DNA of 64,000 bases, taken from assembly GCA_006503535.1 (NCBI GenBank), contig QYRS01000004.1:4018666-4082665 (forward strand), given 5' to 3'. This stretch comes from Arthrinium phaeospermum. Its lineage: Eukaryota; Ascomycota; Sordariomycetes; Amphisphaeriales; Apiosporaceae. This document shows positions 1 to 11,231 of the stretch, piece after piece. Each line of letters starts with the position of its first letter. Positions within the stretch are counted from its first letter, which is position 1. Below the pieces are notes generated by a model. It was not told the origin of the DNA, searched no databases, and saw only the letters and a list, made by a program, of their open reading frames with translations. A program made the position numbers and the translations under genes.

Positions 1-1159
1 ATGATCCAGAGACTTGGCATTGATGTACAGAGCATCCTCGAAAGTAAAGTCACGCAGTTACCGCAGATTCCAGCGGACGGTTCAACTGATCGACTGATCG
101 AGCCTCCAAGCGTTGATTGTGGTGCGTCTGCAATGGCCACCGACCACGCGGCTGTCCAATTCATAAGTGATCCGGATTTAGTGGCAGGCGACAAGTCACC
201 GGACGTGGATAACAGCGGTTGCACTGTGAGAGATGTGTTAAAACTTCTCGAGCCTATTGCGATACAGTACAACAGCAGGACCCAGGAGCTCGTCCGGCTA
301 TCCTCTGCTGCTTTGGGTGTGACCGTGGACCTCCAGATCAAGCGGCGTCTCAGGACCTGGATATCTACCCTGGAATCTAACAGAATATGGATCCAGGGGC
401 CACACGACGTGTCCCACCCCAGCCAGAACATGCTGACCGCTGCCTGCCTTGTGGCATTAGCGAACAATGTCAAGATCCCGTGCATATCCTACTTTGGTTC
501 GTTACAAAGCCGAGAGTCTGGCGGGGCATCTCCCTTGCCACCTGAGCTCCTATTGGATATGGTGAAGAGCCTGATTATACAGGTATTACTACTCCAGGAG
601 TCTGGTATCCATCTTGACATCCAACTGGTAGATTTTGGAAAGCTGTTGGTGAACCCGGTAAATCTGGGCGAGGCTTTAGGATTGCTCCATAAGCTACGGT
701 AAGTCACGTTTAGTACCCTCCTGTTTTAGTAATGCTTCTATCCCCCCTGAAACATATCATGTATCTCCCGAAAGGGTAACACTAATGCAGGAAGTTAATA
801 GGGGTTTGGTGCCAAGCCACCTACTTTGCGTAGTCGAGTCGGTCCAAGAGCTGGAAGACCGAGGCGATGGCAACCACACTGCAAACTTGCGAAAAGTCCT
901 TCGAGAAATCATCAACCTCGGACAAGCGCAGCAGCCGCAGTCACGGCCAGGCGAAGGCGAAGGAGCAGTTGCAGCAGCAGAAGGAGAGCCAGAGAAGAGT
1001 GTCAAAGTGTGCTTCACATCCGACGGCCACGCAGACGTGCTGGCCATGGCGGTTCAAGGAGGGTTTCTGGAGAAGATTGCCTGGGACGCCGATGATGAGA
1101 CCGGCGAAGGAGAGCAGCTCGGCTCTTTGTGGGATGATGAGACCGGGAGCGATGGGTAA
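1..1159 (+). CDS. Uncharacterised protein resembling a degenerate STAND/NACHT-type module (possibly 5'-truncated)
   Basis: Two exons, 1..698 and 802..1159. The donor is GTAAGT at 699 and the acceptor TAG at 799-801, with a CTAAT branch site near 783; the spliced frame is open for 351 residues. The order of motifs resembles fungal NACHT-like proteins: a W-x8-RIWIQGP segment (about residues 120-134), a hydrophobic helix before PCISYFG, a Walker-B-like strand (HLLCVVESVQEL) and a VKVCFTSDG strand. The GKS/T of a Walker A loop is missing, so nucleotide binding is doubtful. The C-terminus is acidic. The reading frame is open at base 1, so the ATG there may be an internal Met at the window edge. 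The gene family is not recognised with certainty. Confidence 0.55.
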
Positions 1160-1479
1160 AGAAGAGCATGTCTCTTACCTCAGTTTGATGAGCTGAGTGT
1201 GGTTCCTTTTTAGCATTTAACGGATGAATTCGGTTCCGGGATGATGACACCACGATCTTTTTACATTACACTGGTTTACTGGGTGCACAATTCGGGTTAC
1301 ACTACTATGGGAGAGGTTCAGGGGTCGGGGGTAATCTAACATACTTTCCTTTCATTTCGCTATTTTGCGCTCTAGATCTTTTCGACTCTCTAAATCAGGG
1401 AATTGGTGTCCTCAGACAGTGTGGCTACGTAAGTGTTGGCTGACGTTTACGGGCATGAAGCTACAGTTTCGTTGTCACC

Positions 1480-2438
1480 TTACCTTCTTGCATGGCCAGC
1501 TCCCGCCTCAATGTCGAGTCTCCTGGTGACCCCTTGCCGTATGAAAGCCCAGACGACTTCGACACCGGCCCGGTTGAGAGCCCGAACCGTCCGGGTGGTG
1601 TGCCAGACGGTCTGGAATATCATGAGCTCGATCTCGGAATTGCGAGGTTCCAGTCGAACGTCGACTCTCCGGACGACCGGCGCACCGCTGCCATCATTCT
1701 CATCAGGGTCATATTGGATGTCGACGCGGGCCTCCTCGATCACGTCGCGCTGCGGGCCCTCGACCGCGACGACGTCCTGCCACCGGCGCAGAAAGCCCAC
1801 GGTCAAGCGCCGCAAGCCAGGCAGCACATCAAGCGGCTGTGGGCGGTCGGAGCCCAGGGGTCGCGGCAGCAGGTCAAGGTCCTCGAACGTGCGGCTCTCC
1901 AGGACTAAATCGGTTAGCCAGGCGTAGCGGTCAGGGGGTTAATCTGTCCGGCTGCGATCATGGGCGCGAGCATTGACAGCGACTCCTGGTCAACATAAAA
2001 GGCGGTAGTCTCCGGGTTGAGCAGGCGGCCGTTGTTCAGGGGCTGCCCCTCGAGAGGCTGGTCCGTCAGGCCGCGATCCGGGTGCGCCACATTGGCGCCG
2101 GGGAACGTGACGAGACGTGTGGGTAGCCGGGTCCAGCCGAGCCGCAAGGCCTCGGACAGGGCCTCGCGGATCGCGATCAAGAGGGCCCAGGACCGAGGCC
2201 TCAGGTTCGCCAGGTTGGCGCTCTGGAGGTGGAAGTCGGGCCGGCTGTACCTGTAGACCAGGGAGCGGACCATCGGCGTTGCGTTGTCGAGGTCTAGGGC
2301 CCGTTGGTAGATCATGGTCCTCATCTCGGGGGGGAGGTCGTAAAGATCGCCTAGGGTGGCGGGAGAAGGTGTCCATGGTGTGTCTGTGCCTTCAGGGGCA
2401 GAAGATCCTGGCTGGTTGGGGGTTCTTTGGTCCGCCAT
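1480..2438 (-). CDS. F-box-like (LPPEMR-type) protein, interrupted by one frameshift
   Basis: The gene starts at ATG 2438. Residues about 32-45 carry LYDLPPEMRTMIYQ, the N-terminal signature of fungal F-box/2EXR-like proteins. The frame stops at 1939-1941, but the next frame continues without a gap from about 1938 down to 1480 (LTDLVLESRTFEDL, then FLRRWQDVV). The switch falls in a G5 run (C5 on the coding strand) at 1934-1938. One more C would give a continuous 319-residue protein. The last codons overlap a good donor (GTAAGG), so a spliced tail ending near 1412 is possible. Relatives in this family often have unknown targets; a role in SCF-type recruitment is only inferred. It is either a real one-base deletion or a consensus error. 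Confidence 0.6.
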
Positions 2439-2529
2439 TGTGTGTTAGTAGAATAATGCTGTTGTGGTTTCTTTGTGAGTTGTGGTTATGGGTTCCTGGA
2501 AAGGGGCTTAAGGTGGCATTCTACGAGCC

Positions 2530-2539
2530 CTTTTATATA
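2530..2539 (-). promoter_or_regulatory. TATA-box-like element of the F-box-like gene
   Basis: On the minus strand this reads TATATAAAAG, about 95 nt upstream of ATG 2438, at a spacing common for fungal core promoters. Assigned by motif only. Confidence 0.4.
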
Positions 2540-3395
2540 CAGATACAATAAAACACTGGGGGAGAAAACAAAGCGTCAGTTTGAAGAAATCACATTTGAT
2601 GGGAAACAACCGGGCTGTTCAGATTCTCAGTAAGAGTTATGCCCAATCATACAGTACTAAGAACTAGATCGTTGTGATTCGGAACATAGTATTGACAATT
2701 TCTATATCCCTTTTAGAGTCTTGGTTATCGTCGCTGTATCTCGAGTCACATACACAAGGAATCGAAGCTGAAGGAGATATGTGCACTATAAGGATACAGC
2801 AGACTGGCACACGTCCATTGGGTTGATGCATGTTGGCAGTAAATTTAAAGCAACCAGATGAGGACTCGGGATGAGAATCAAGTCGACTGCTGGTCATAAA
2901 CAGCAATGTTGGCTTGGCCAGGCTTGGCTGCTTAGCTTTAGGTAATACAGGTTACGTTATGACAGACACACCATCACGAGGATTCAAGAAATACCAAGAC
3001 GTGACAGTTTATGGACTGATATTGCTGACTCGGGAGGGTGCGGGGACCAACCGCTGCTGCAGGCTGTAGCCTGTAGGAGATGCCTTAGCGAGCGTTTAGG
3101 TAAGTGCAGTGCATGCCAATGCCAACGCTGTGGGGTCCTTGGCCCGGACACCCCACCAAAGCTCTCGCCAAGCTGCCGGGACCTACGTACGTCACGACGA
3201 CCCTCTCTAGCTAGGCACGTACTTATATCGTTTTGGTCTTATCCGGCATTCCATTCCTGCCCTGCAAATTCCAAGCTTGCTTGATAAAACACCATTGTCG
3301 AAGGTACACCACCGCTGGGAATGACTTCAGCCCACGACGATTTCATTAGTCCTTGAGTGGCTTCAAACCCGAAGCCCACACATCCGCAATGCACC
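2540..3395. other. Intergenic, divergent promoter region
   Basis: No credible gene. It separates the F-box-like gene (-) from RTC5 (+) and should hold both promoters. The short frames here show no family motif or coding bias. Confidence 0.6.
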
Positions 3396-5424
3396 ATGGG
3401 GCAAGCCCATTCGGAAGAAGTGCGCTCCAAGGAGGATATTACGGCTGAGCTGGTAAGCGATCACAACCAATAACAGTGGCATGCATTGATGCGGAGAACA
3501 TCTGCTGACCTCGCCTGTGTCTTTTCGGCATCCTGTTTAGGCTGAGAAATTCGCACGCAAATGCTTCGAACCGCTCGAACTGTACTGCTTCAAAGACAAC
3601 TTCAGGTCGCTCGCCGACCACCAACAGAACATCCGCTACATCAAGGAAGATGTCGTCGCCAAGTTCCTCGAGCTGCCCGACGTCCTCAATGTCTCACCCG
3701 TCGTCTTCCAGATGCTGTCGTACATCGGCGCCTTCCCGTTTCTCGAAGATGCCCCCGCCGTCCTGGGCTTCGAGCAGATGATTGTCTGCGTCGCCATCCT
3801 CACCGACAGATACACCAAGATTCTGGCCAAGGGAGCGGCAACGCGTAGGAAGCTGCTGTTCAAGAGCATGGCCGTCTATGATCGTAAGATGTCCGAGATT
3901 GAGAAGCGGCCGGCGTCGCCTACAGTAGAAGGAGACGAATTCAAGGAGAACGGTGGCGGCTCCTCCGGCACCGCAGCGGGGCGAAGCCATGCCCCCGGTT
4001 TTGCCGTTGACGAGGCAGGCGATGACGAAGACGATCTGGGCGCGGAAGATGCGGATGACGACGAGCTGGTGCTAGCCGCGCTCAACTCGCTAGACCTCAA
4101 CGACGCCTTCAAGACGGGCGACCTGCATGCGGCCTCGACCCACGGCGCTATGATCCCGGCCGACAACTTCCGGCGGCTGATCATGCTGCTGCTGCTCATT
4201 GCGCCGCTGGGCCCCCAGGAGACGCTTTCCACCTACGCGGATCGCGTCGTGGGCGACGAGCTGGACGGGCTGCGCGACACGGCCAACAACATCCTCTCGT
4301 CGCTGATCAATGTCGAGCGGACCCCGGGGATCACCTTTGCCCAGTTCCGGCGCATCATCCCCGCCAACCTGCCGTTCCTGTTCCAGGGCTTCAACTCCCT
4401 GTTCGAGCACTTCCTCTTCTCGCGCAACCTCGACTTCACCAAGAAGCGCAAGGAGAGCATCGGTTCATCAGGGTCGTCGATCGGCTCGCCGCCATCCCCG
4501 CCGGCGATAAGGCGAGTCCGAACCTCGTCATCCTCTCTGCCGCCCCTCCTGCCGGACAAGGGCGCCCACATCCTCAACCCCAACATCTTATCGCAGCTCT
4601 CCTTCTTCATCCCCGGCGAGACGCTCTTCCGCCGCATGCGGCTGCTGTACTCGGGCGCCGACGCCGGCTTCTCCATGGGCAGCTTTGAGACCAAGGTCTT
4701 CAACTGGCGCGCCCCGACCCTGTTGCTCGTGTCCGGCACCCGGCTCGCCCAGTCCGCCGATGCGCACCACCGCGCCCAAGGAGCCGAGGGCATCTTTATG
4801 GACTCGCTGCCGCCCCGCCGGTTCCCCGACGGTAGTCCCGCGGGCCGGAGCGAGGACCGCGTCATGTTTGGCGTGCTGGTCAAGCAGCCCTGGCGCGCGG
4901 CGCACAAGGAGTGCTTCGGGGACTCGGAAACCCTGCTGTTCCAGCTGAGCCCCGTGCACGACGTGTTCCGCGCCTCCTCGGTCAACCAGGACTACGTCTC
5001 GTTCGCCAAGGCGCCCGCCGCCGCCTTCCCGGGCATCACGGTGGGCTGCCCGTCCCCGAAGGCGGCGACGCAGTCGCGGCACCCGACGCTGCGGGCGCTG
5101 GGCCCCGTGTCGCTGGTGATCGACTCGAGCTTCGAGTACGGCGTCTTCACGCACGACTACACGTCGCGGGGCGGCGCGTTCGCGACCAGCAGCGCCCGGC
5201 GCTACGACTTCCAGGACCGGTTCCAGATTGACGACATCGAGGTCTGGGGCTGCGGCGGCGACGACGAGGCCCGGGGGCAGCGGGAGCGCTGGGAGTGGGA
5301 GCACCGCGAGGCCGAGGCGCGGCGCCGCATCAATCTCGGGACCGGCGACCGCGAGGCGGATCGGCAGTTGCTGGAGATGGCGGGGTTGGTTGGGAATAAC
5401 CGTTCCGGGGGGTCCATGGGCTGA
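3396..5424 (+). CDS. RTC5: Rtc5-type TLDc-domain protein (V-ATPase-associated)
   Basis: Exons 3396..3452 and 3541..5424 encode 646 residues. The ATG at 3396 was chosen because it gives MGQAHSEE, a classic N-myristoylation start; Gly2 lipidation is known to help yeast Rtc5 reach the vacuole. The N-terminal half is helical, interrupted by an acidic low-complexity loop (about 170-195). The TLDc domain spans about 365-590: it begins near NPNILSQLSFF, contains GDSETLLFQLSP and SLVIDSSFEYG, and ends at IEVWGC. A charged helix follows. In yeast Rtc5 and Oxr1 are TLDc proteins that bind the vacuolar proton pump and favour its disassembly; the same role is inferred here. The length and domain order fit the filamentous-fungal family. 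The stop codon lies inside a pentanucleotide repeat. Confidence 0.9.
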
Positions 5425-5440
5425 GCTGAGCTGAGCTGAG
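5421..5440 (+). repeat. (CTGAG)x4 microsatellite over the RTC5 stop codon
   Basis: Four perfect CTGAG units. The first contains the RTC5 TGA stop. Because the 5-bp unit is not a multiple of 3, the repeat places TGA in all three frames. Confidence 0.9.
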
Positions 5441-5896
5441 TTGGTTTGGTTCCTGTGGTCGTTTGGCAGGCTGCCTGTCTCTCGTTTGATGTGGCCAGGG
5501 TATCTGGACGAGATGGGATTCATGGCGTTAGGGAGTAATCATGATGCATGCGACATTGATAGTGTGGCGATTGCTACGTATACTCCTCTCACTTCAAAAG
5601 TAGAGTGATCAAACGAGTCGTGTATTCATACATGCTTAATATGTATGTTGTTGTTGTCCCAATGACATGCTGAAGGCATCAGCAATAATGATTGATTCCA
5701 AATTCCCTCCATGGCCTTTTGTATTCGTACATATATACAGAGTGGATATACAGTTTTCAGGAAATGCAAACTGGGTGCACTAATAACCTCCGTGGATTCT
5801 TTTCCTCCCCTTGCAAATGATCGTCGACATTACGTCTGTTTTTTGGTATCTTTGAACCCACCGTGTTCATGGTTTCTCCTTTCCAATTCTCTCCGT
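5441..5896. other. Intergenic, convergent 3' ends
   Basis: Lies between the ends of RTC5 (+) and RCF1 (-). AT-richer than its flanks and without a supported gene; probably 3' UTRs and polyadenylation signals. Confidence 0.6.
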
Positions 5897-6744
5897 TTAT
5901 TTCTTCTCATTTGAGGATGTCGAAGCATCCTCATTCTTCTTCCCCGAGCCAAACCAGCTGCCACCAGTTTGTGACAGAGCCCCCAAGACGGTAGAACCCT
6001 CCTTCTTGCCCTCCAGGGGCACCTGTCCCTCGCCGTCGGCTGTCGCCTCTCCAGCCGGCGTCGCCGCTGCCGTGGGGTTCTTGGCGGCGTCCTTGACCTG
6101 CTGCTGGCGGCGCTCGCGGCGGCGGTTGATGTGGTCCTGCAGCTCCTGCTCCTCGCGGTCGCGGACCTCGAGCTCGCGCAGCCACTTGGCGTTGCGCTCC
6201 TCGGCGCGCTGCTGGGCCTCGAGCTTGATGAGCTCCTGCCGCTTCTCCCGGTCCTTGCCGTAGTAGGCCCCGCCCGCCACGATGGCGCACACGGTGAAGG
6301 CCTGCGCGCCGATGCGGGCGCGGAACATGCGCTGGACTTGGGCGTGGTCGCCGCGGCGCATGCCCTTCCAGGCGTTGTAGAGGGCGGCGCAGGTTAGGAG
6401 GGTTCCTGTTGGGGAGGAGAGCGAGGGATATGGTCAGCGGTTTGCTTCTTGGCTGGGGGTATAGGAGGCCTTGTCGTCCAAAGGTGGCTCGGCGCTGAGT
6501 CTGGGGTATAATCGATTTATGGCACTGAAGCAAAACAAGAAGGGAAACGTACCGAGCGGGACCAATGGCTCTTCCTTCAGCTTGCGCCAGACCTTCTGCG
6601 AGCCGGTTTCCTGGTAATCCCTGTGTTGGAAGACATCATGAGTGAGCTTCTTTTTTTTTTGCTGGTTGAGCGGACGCCGGGGCGGGTGGAGAAGTCGACC
6701 TACCTATCGTCGTCAAAGGACGAGGGCATCGGTTTGTCGGCCAT
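5897..6744 (-). CDS. RCF1: Respiratory supercomplex factor 1 (HIG1 domain, mitochondrial inner membrane)
   Basis: Three exons on the minus strand, 6744..6704, 6620..6553 and 6405..5897, join in frame to 205 residues. The product starts MADKPMPSSFDDD. It has the HIG1 signature: KLKEEPLVPLG leading into a first membrane helix (about 37-52), then a short loop with R-rich residues and a second helix (GAQAFTVCAIVAGGAYYG). A long charged coiled coil follows (about 88-145), then a low-complexity tail. Rcf1 proteins associate with complexes III and IV and aid assembly and stability of the supercomplex. Intron 1 contains a T10 tract. Length and topology match ascomycete Rcf1. It is divergent from ILV1 across about 1.1 kb. 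Confidence 0.92.
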
Positions 6745-7866
6745 GGTTGCGTCGGTCTGCTAGCTTCCCGCCTGGAACTACTATCGTCTCGATTTCCGGG
6801 ACAGTGGTATTTGTTGAAAATGAACCGGGCGTTGTCGTCGTCGTCGGTTCTCCGGAATTGGCAGGGTCGTTCGTCTTCAATTGGGGAAAAAGTGCACGAT
6901 GCCCGCCGGAAAATCAAATGATGATGACATGGATTTGCGATTGGACCCCTGCCGAATTATGTAAGTGTACCCATGCCCGCTGTAGCTGTAGGCGCCACGA
7001 GGGGAGAGCTTCCCTCCCCCGCTAAGCCGAATTGGAGCTCTAAAAGCTGCAACATCATGCCATTCAATGCGCGCCGATAACTCTGAACATATGATTTCTT
7101 GACAAGGTATGACTATGTATGTAGGTGGTGACTGGACACAGCAGGCAATTGGACCATAAATAGTAGTAGAGCACAATTGACTGGATTTGATATTGATTTA
7201 AAAATTCACTCCGGCTCTTCGCTCAAATTCGAATACAGCTCTACGTTTCTTCTTTCTTGCTGCTTGCTGCATACCAGGAACTGACGCAAAGACGTACAAG
7301 AGAACCCCGCGTATGTGTATAAATCTTCTCAGAGAAAGTGTGATCTTGAGACATCACCTACGCAGTCAGGTATAGGGTTCATCCACAGACCTGTATACAA
7401 GACGTAAGTTGATGTCGAGAAGCCGATATAAGCCGCTGTCATCTAGCAATCGTTACAGGATTTTAACTCGACATTTTGATAGAACAATGGCTTCAATGGC
7501 ACGAGTCGTCGTTGCTAGTCGTTGCGCACCCAGGGGTCCAATGATGCCAATGTGCCTATCTTTAGGTAATTGCCCGATTGCCCCTCCATGACTCTAACTC
7601 CTGCAAGCTTACCTTGCGCTGCGCTGCCCCACATCTGGGAAATTTCCCAAAAACTCGCGCCGAACTCGGGCAGGGCAGGGCCGTCGCAAGCATGCAATCA
7701 TTAAGTCATTAGAGCGGTCGAGAATACTCAATTCGGTATTACTTACTTATTCATCGAGTCCCATACAGCTTCTTCGTTGCGAATACCGTCGGTGACCACA
7801 TACCCAGCAAAGCCTCCCGCGCACTCTCTCGGCTTCTTCCGGTGTCGTCAACGGCATCAACACACA
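6745..7866. other. Intergenic, RCF1/ILV1 divergent promoter region
   Basis: About 1.1 kb without a convincing gene. It holds the promoters and 5' UTRs of RCF1 (-) and ILV1 (+). I saw no clear Gcn4-type TGACTCA site upstream of ILV1. Confidence 0.55.
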
Positions 7867-9703
7867 ATGGCGTCAACGGCAGCACCAACTGATGGTGCCG
7901 TCCTGACCAACGGTACAACAACCACCGACCAGATGCCGCAAACCAATGGCACCACCAACAACGTCAACGGCCATGGGCGCCAGACGCCCTCCATATCCGG
8001 CCTCGCCCTGACCGAATACAGCGTCAACCCCAATTCGCCGCCGCGCGCAACCAGCTCTGCGCCCCTGGTCCCTGAGGACTACCTCCTGCCGAACGGCCAC
8101 CCGGATTATGTCCGCCTCATCAACACAAGCCGCGTCTACGACGTATGCGAGCGGACCCCCTTAACACCCGCTGTTTCGTTATCTAGAAGACTGGAATGCG
8201 ATGTACTACTCAAGCGCGAAGACATGCAACCCGTCTTCAGCTTCAAGCTGCGCGGCGCCTACAACAAGATGGCCCATCTGTCGCCCGAGCAGAGCTGGAA
8301 AGGAGTAAGACACAGCCCGGAGCCATTGGTGGTCTGATTATGAAAAACAAATACTGACTTGAGATTGTTTCGGTCGACAGGTCGTGGCATGCAGTGCCGG
8401 AAACCACGCGCAGGGTGTCGCATACTCTGCCCGCAAACTCAAGATCCCTGCCACCATCGTGATGCCCGAGGGCACGCCCAACATCAAGCACGCCAACGTC
8501 TCGAGGCTGGGCGGCACCGTCGTCTTGCACGGCCCGGATTTCGATACCGCCAAGGCCGAGTGCCAGAGATTGGAACGAACCCACGGCCTCATCAACATCC
8601 CCCCCTTTGACGACCCCTACGTCATTGCGGGCCAGGGCACCATTGGCTCCGAGTTGCTCGGGCAAACCAACCTGAACAAGACCGAGGCCATCTTCTGCTG
8701 CGTCGGCGGCGGCGGTCTGATCGCTGGCATCGGCGTCTACATCCGGCGCATGTACCCCCATGTCAAGATCATTGGTGTCGAGCAGGATGACGCCAACGCC
8801 ATGGCGCAGTCCCTGGCCAAGGGGGAGCGCGTGGTCCTCAAGGACGTGGGCTTCTTCGCCGACGGCGCCGCCGTCAAGACGGTGGGCGAGGAGACGTTCC
8901 GCGTCTGCCAGGAGGTCGTGGACGAGATCGTGCAGGTCAGCAAGGACGAGACGTGCGCCGCCATCAAGGACGTCTTCGAGGACACGCGCTCCATCGTGGA
9001 GCCGGCCGGCGCCCTGGCCGTGGCCGGGCTCAAGAAGTGGGTCGGCCAGAACCCCTCGAGCAACGTCAACCGTTCTTTGGTCGCCATCCTCAGCGGCGCC
9101 AACATGAACTTCGACCGTCTGCGCTTCGTCGGCGAGCGTGCCACCCTGGGCGAGGGCAAGGAGGCCCTGCTCTCGGTGCGCATCCCCGAGCGCCCGGGCG
9201 CCTTCGCCGAGCTCATCGACTGCATCATGCCGCACAACGTGACCGAGTTCTCGTACCGATACTCGCACGACGACGTCGCCAACGTGCTGGTGGGCATCTC
9301 GCTGCTGGCGCCCGTCAGCGAGCGCGCGACGGAGCTGCAACGGCTGACGGAGCGCATCAACACGTCCAACATGGCGGTGACGGACCTCTCGGGCAACGAG
9401 CTGGCCAAGTCGCACATCCGCTACCTGGTGGGCGGCCGCGCCACCGTCGCCGACGAGCGCGTCTACATGTTCACCTTCCCCGAGCGGCCGGGCGCCCTCC
9501 AGAAGTTCCTCATGACGCTGCGCACCGACTACAACATCAGCCTCTTCCAGTACCGCAACAGCGGCGGCGACGTCGGCGAGATCGTCGCGGGCATCCAGTG
9601 CCCCGAGGTCCACGAGCTCGAGAAGTTCCTCAAGCAGATCGGCTACCCCTACAAGGACTGCACCGACGACCCCGTCTTCAAGACGTTCCTCCGCGCCGAC
9701 TAA
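7867..9703 (+). CDS. ILV1: Threonine dehydratase (threonine deaminase), isoleucine biosynthesis
   Basis: Exons 7867..8304 and 8381..9703 encode 586 residues. The enzyme is PLP-dependent and converts L-threonine to 2-oxobutanoate and ammonia, the committed step to isoleucine, normally in mitochondria. Visible motifs are the PLP lysine in [11 protein letters not shown] (Lys127), the substrate loop SAGNHAQG encoded just after the intron, and the phosphate-binding loop VGGGGLIAG. The C-terminal third carries two ACT-like regulatory repeats ([11 protein letters not shown] and [11 protein letters not shown]), the site of isoleucine feedback in this family. The N-terminus from ATG 7867 is Thr/Asn-rich, not a textbook presequence. 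The frame stays open upstream without an ATG, so a 5' exon encoding a targeting peptide is possible. Confidence 0.93.
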
Positions 9704-10612
9704 AAGTTCTCATCCACAGCATGTAACCCAAAAACATATAGGCTAGAGAAAAGTAGAGAAAAGTTTCTTAGATACGTAACGCGCACAGACATACATAGAA
9801 GCCACACGGGGCTCATGGGGGAGTTTCTTTCGGGCGTTTCGGTTCGGGGGGTCGGGCGCGCGAACGTGGGTTTCTTATTTCTTATTCGATACCTCTTTTC
9901 GCGTTAATAAACCACACGACCACGCAATTTACACACGCTTTACCAATCGAAGTTTCGAGAAATACGCACTAACTGTGTTTCGACGTATGAGTGTATTAGC
10001 AGCCGGGAATGGTTCCCAGACGCCTCCGCCTTTTACCCCTTTCAGATAGTGTTATGGTGCTGTGCGATCTCATCGATCGGATCCTCCACGAAAGGGGTAT
10101 TGAAAAGTCCGCGATCCCTGGTCATCCAGAGGCGGGCGTAAATCGGCGTCGTCTTATCGGTGATTCCTGAGTGACACTGGGCCAAGTGTAAGGACGTATA
10201 TGACCATCAAGTCGTGGTGGTAGGGAGGATCATCTGCTCATTTTCCCTTCATCTGACGTCCAGATTGCTTTAGTGCTGATGGGGCGTCCAATCCGGCGCA
10301 TATCTAGACAGAACTGTGTGCTCCCGCTCCTTGGTACAGGGATATGGTCTCACTTCTGTTCCATCTTCACGTGCCCAAGTGAAAAATGCGATCTTGAGTG
10401 TGCATTAGGGTGCGCGACCCTTCCTGAATTTCATTAATGCTATAGTGGTATCGAAGGAGAAAGAGAGAAACAACCAGGAACCCCCCATCCCCCATTATCG
10501 TGCCTGGCTTCGTTATTCAGGCAGACCTCGTCCGTCTTCAATGCTTCATTCCGTTTAGGAAGTTCTCCCGCAGCCGCGTCGCCCGAGTCGGCGCGCTAGA
10601 AGGTCCACCCTG
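9704..10612. other. Intergenic
   Basis: Convergent gap between the ILV1 and PLAC8 gene ends. It contains UTR-like sequence only; no frame with family features was seen. Confidence 0.6.
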
Positions 10613-11231
10613 CTACTGGTAGCCCTGCTGCGGCTGGTACTGGCCCACGCCCCCCGCGCCCTCCTTACCGGAGCCGTCGCCGTGATGCGCGGCCGCGGGC
10701 GGCGACGGCATGCCCATGGGGGCTGCGCCTGGTACTGGTTTTGGACGGGGGCGACGGGCAGGCGCGACTTGACTTCGTTGTCCTGCTGGATGACGGCGCA
10801 GCAAGGGCACCAGTACGAGGTGCAGCAGTCGCCGACGCCCGAGCCGGGGATCTGGAACCGCTCGCGGATCTCGGACCGCTTCATCATGGCGTAGATCCAT
10901 CCGCAGCCGGTGAACCACGTCAGCGCGCCGTGGATCAGGCAGTCGCTGTTGAGCAGGTCCGAGGTCTGCATCGTGGGGTCGCGCATGCGGTCCGCCGTCT
11001 TGCCGACCACTAGTTTTGGTGGGTTAGTATTGTTTCAATCTTGGTGGTGGAGGCACAATGTAGGGCAGGGTACTTACAGAGACAGGGGAGGAATGTGCCC
11101 AAGAGGCAGTTTTCGCAAGGGGAGCAGTTGCACAAGCTATTCTGCCACTCGCCGCCTTGGACTTGCTGCGATGGCATGGGTTGGTGCTCCATTTGCATGG
11201 GCGTCTGGTTTTGGTACTGCTGGTGCTCCAT
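10613..11231 (-). CDS. PLAC8-family cysteine-rich protein with a one-base frameshift near the 3' end
   Basis: Exons 11231..11078 and 11009..10613. The product begins MEHQQYQNQ, Gln-rich, followed by the PLAC8 core: CNCSPCENCLLGTFLPC, then a hydrophobic LIHGALTWFTGCGWIY segment and CCTSYWCPCCAVIQQDNE. PLAC8 proteins are small membrane-associated Cys-rich proteins linked to metal handling or cell size; the role here is unknown. As sequenced, the frame after QNQYQAQPP runs into Arg-rich sequence and stops at 10555 (202 aa). The alternative frame gives a typical Gly/Pro/Gln-rich fungal tail ending GQYQPQQGYQ at 10613 (183 aa). The switch is at the G5 run 10718-10722; one extra C on the coding strand restores it. 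Confidence 0.75.

Noticed and set aside
1934..1938. Programmed ribosomal frameshifting at C5 runs
   Set aside because: No known shift signal of this type, no downstream structure examined, and unrelated genes share only the homopolymer; an error or a deletion is simpler.
4588..5523. 311-codon minus-strand frame
   Set aside because: Antisense to the RTC5 TLDc domain; Arg/Ala/Gly-rich artefact.
8243..9613. 456-codon minus-strand frame
   Set aside because: Antisense shadow of ILV1 exon 2, with no motif of its own.
10555..11010. PLAC8 frame running to 10555 as the true C-terminus
   Set aside because: The Arg-rich tail looks frame-shifted, whereas the other frame gives a usual fungal PLAC8 tail. 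Kept only as an alternative.
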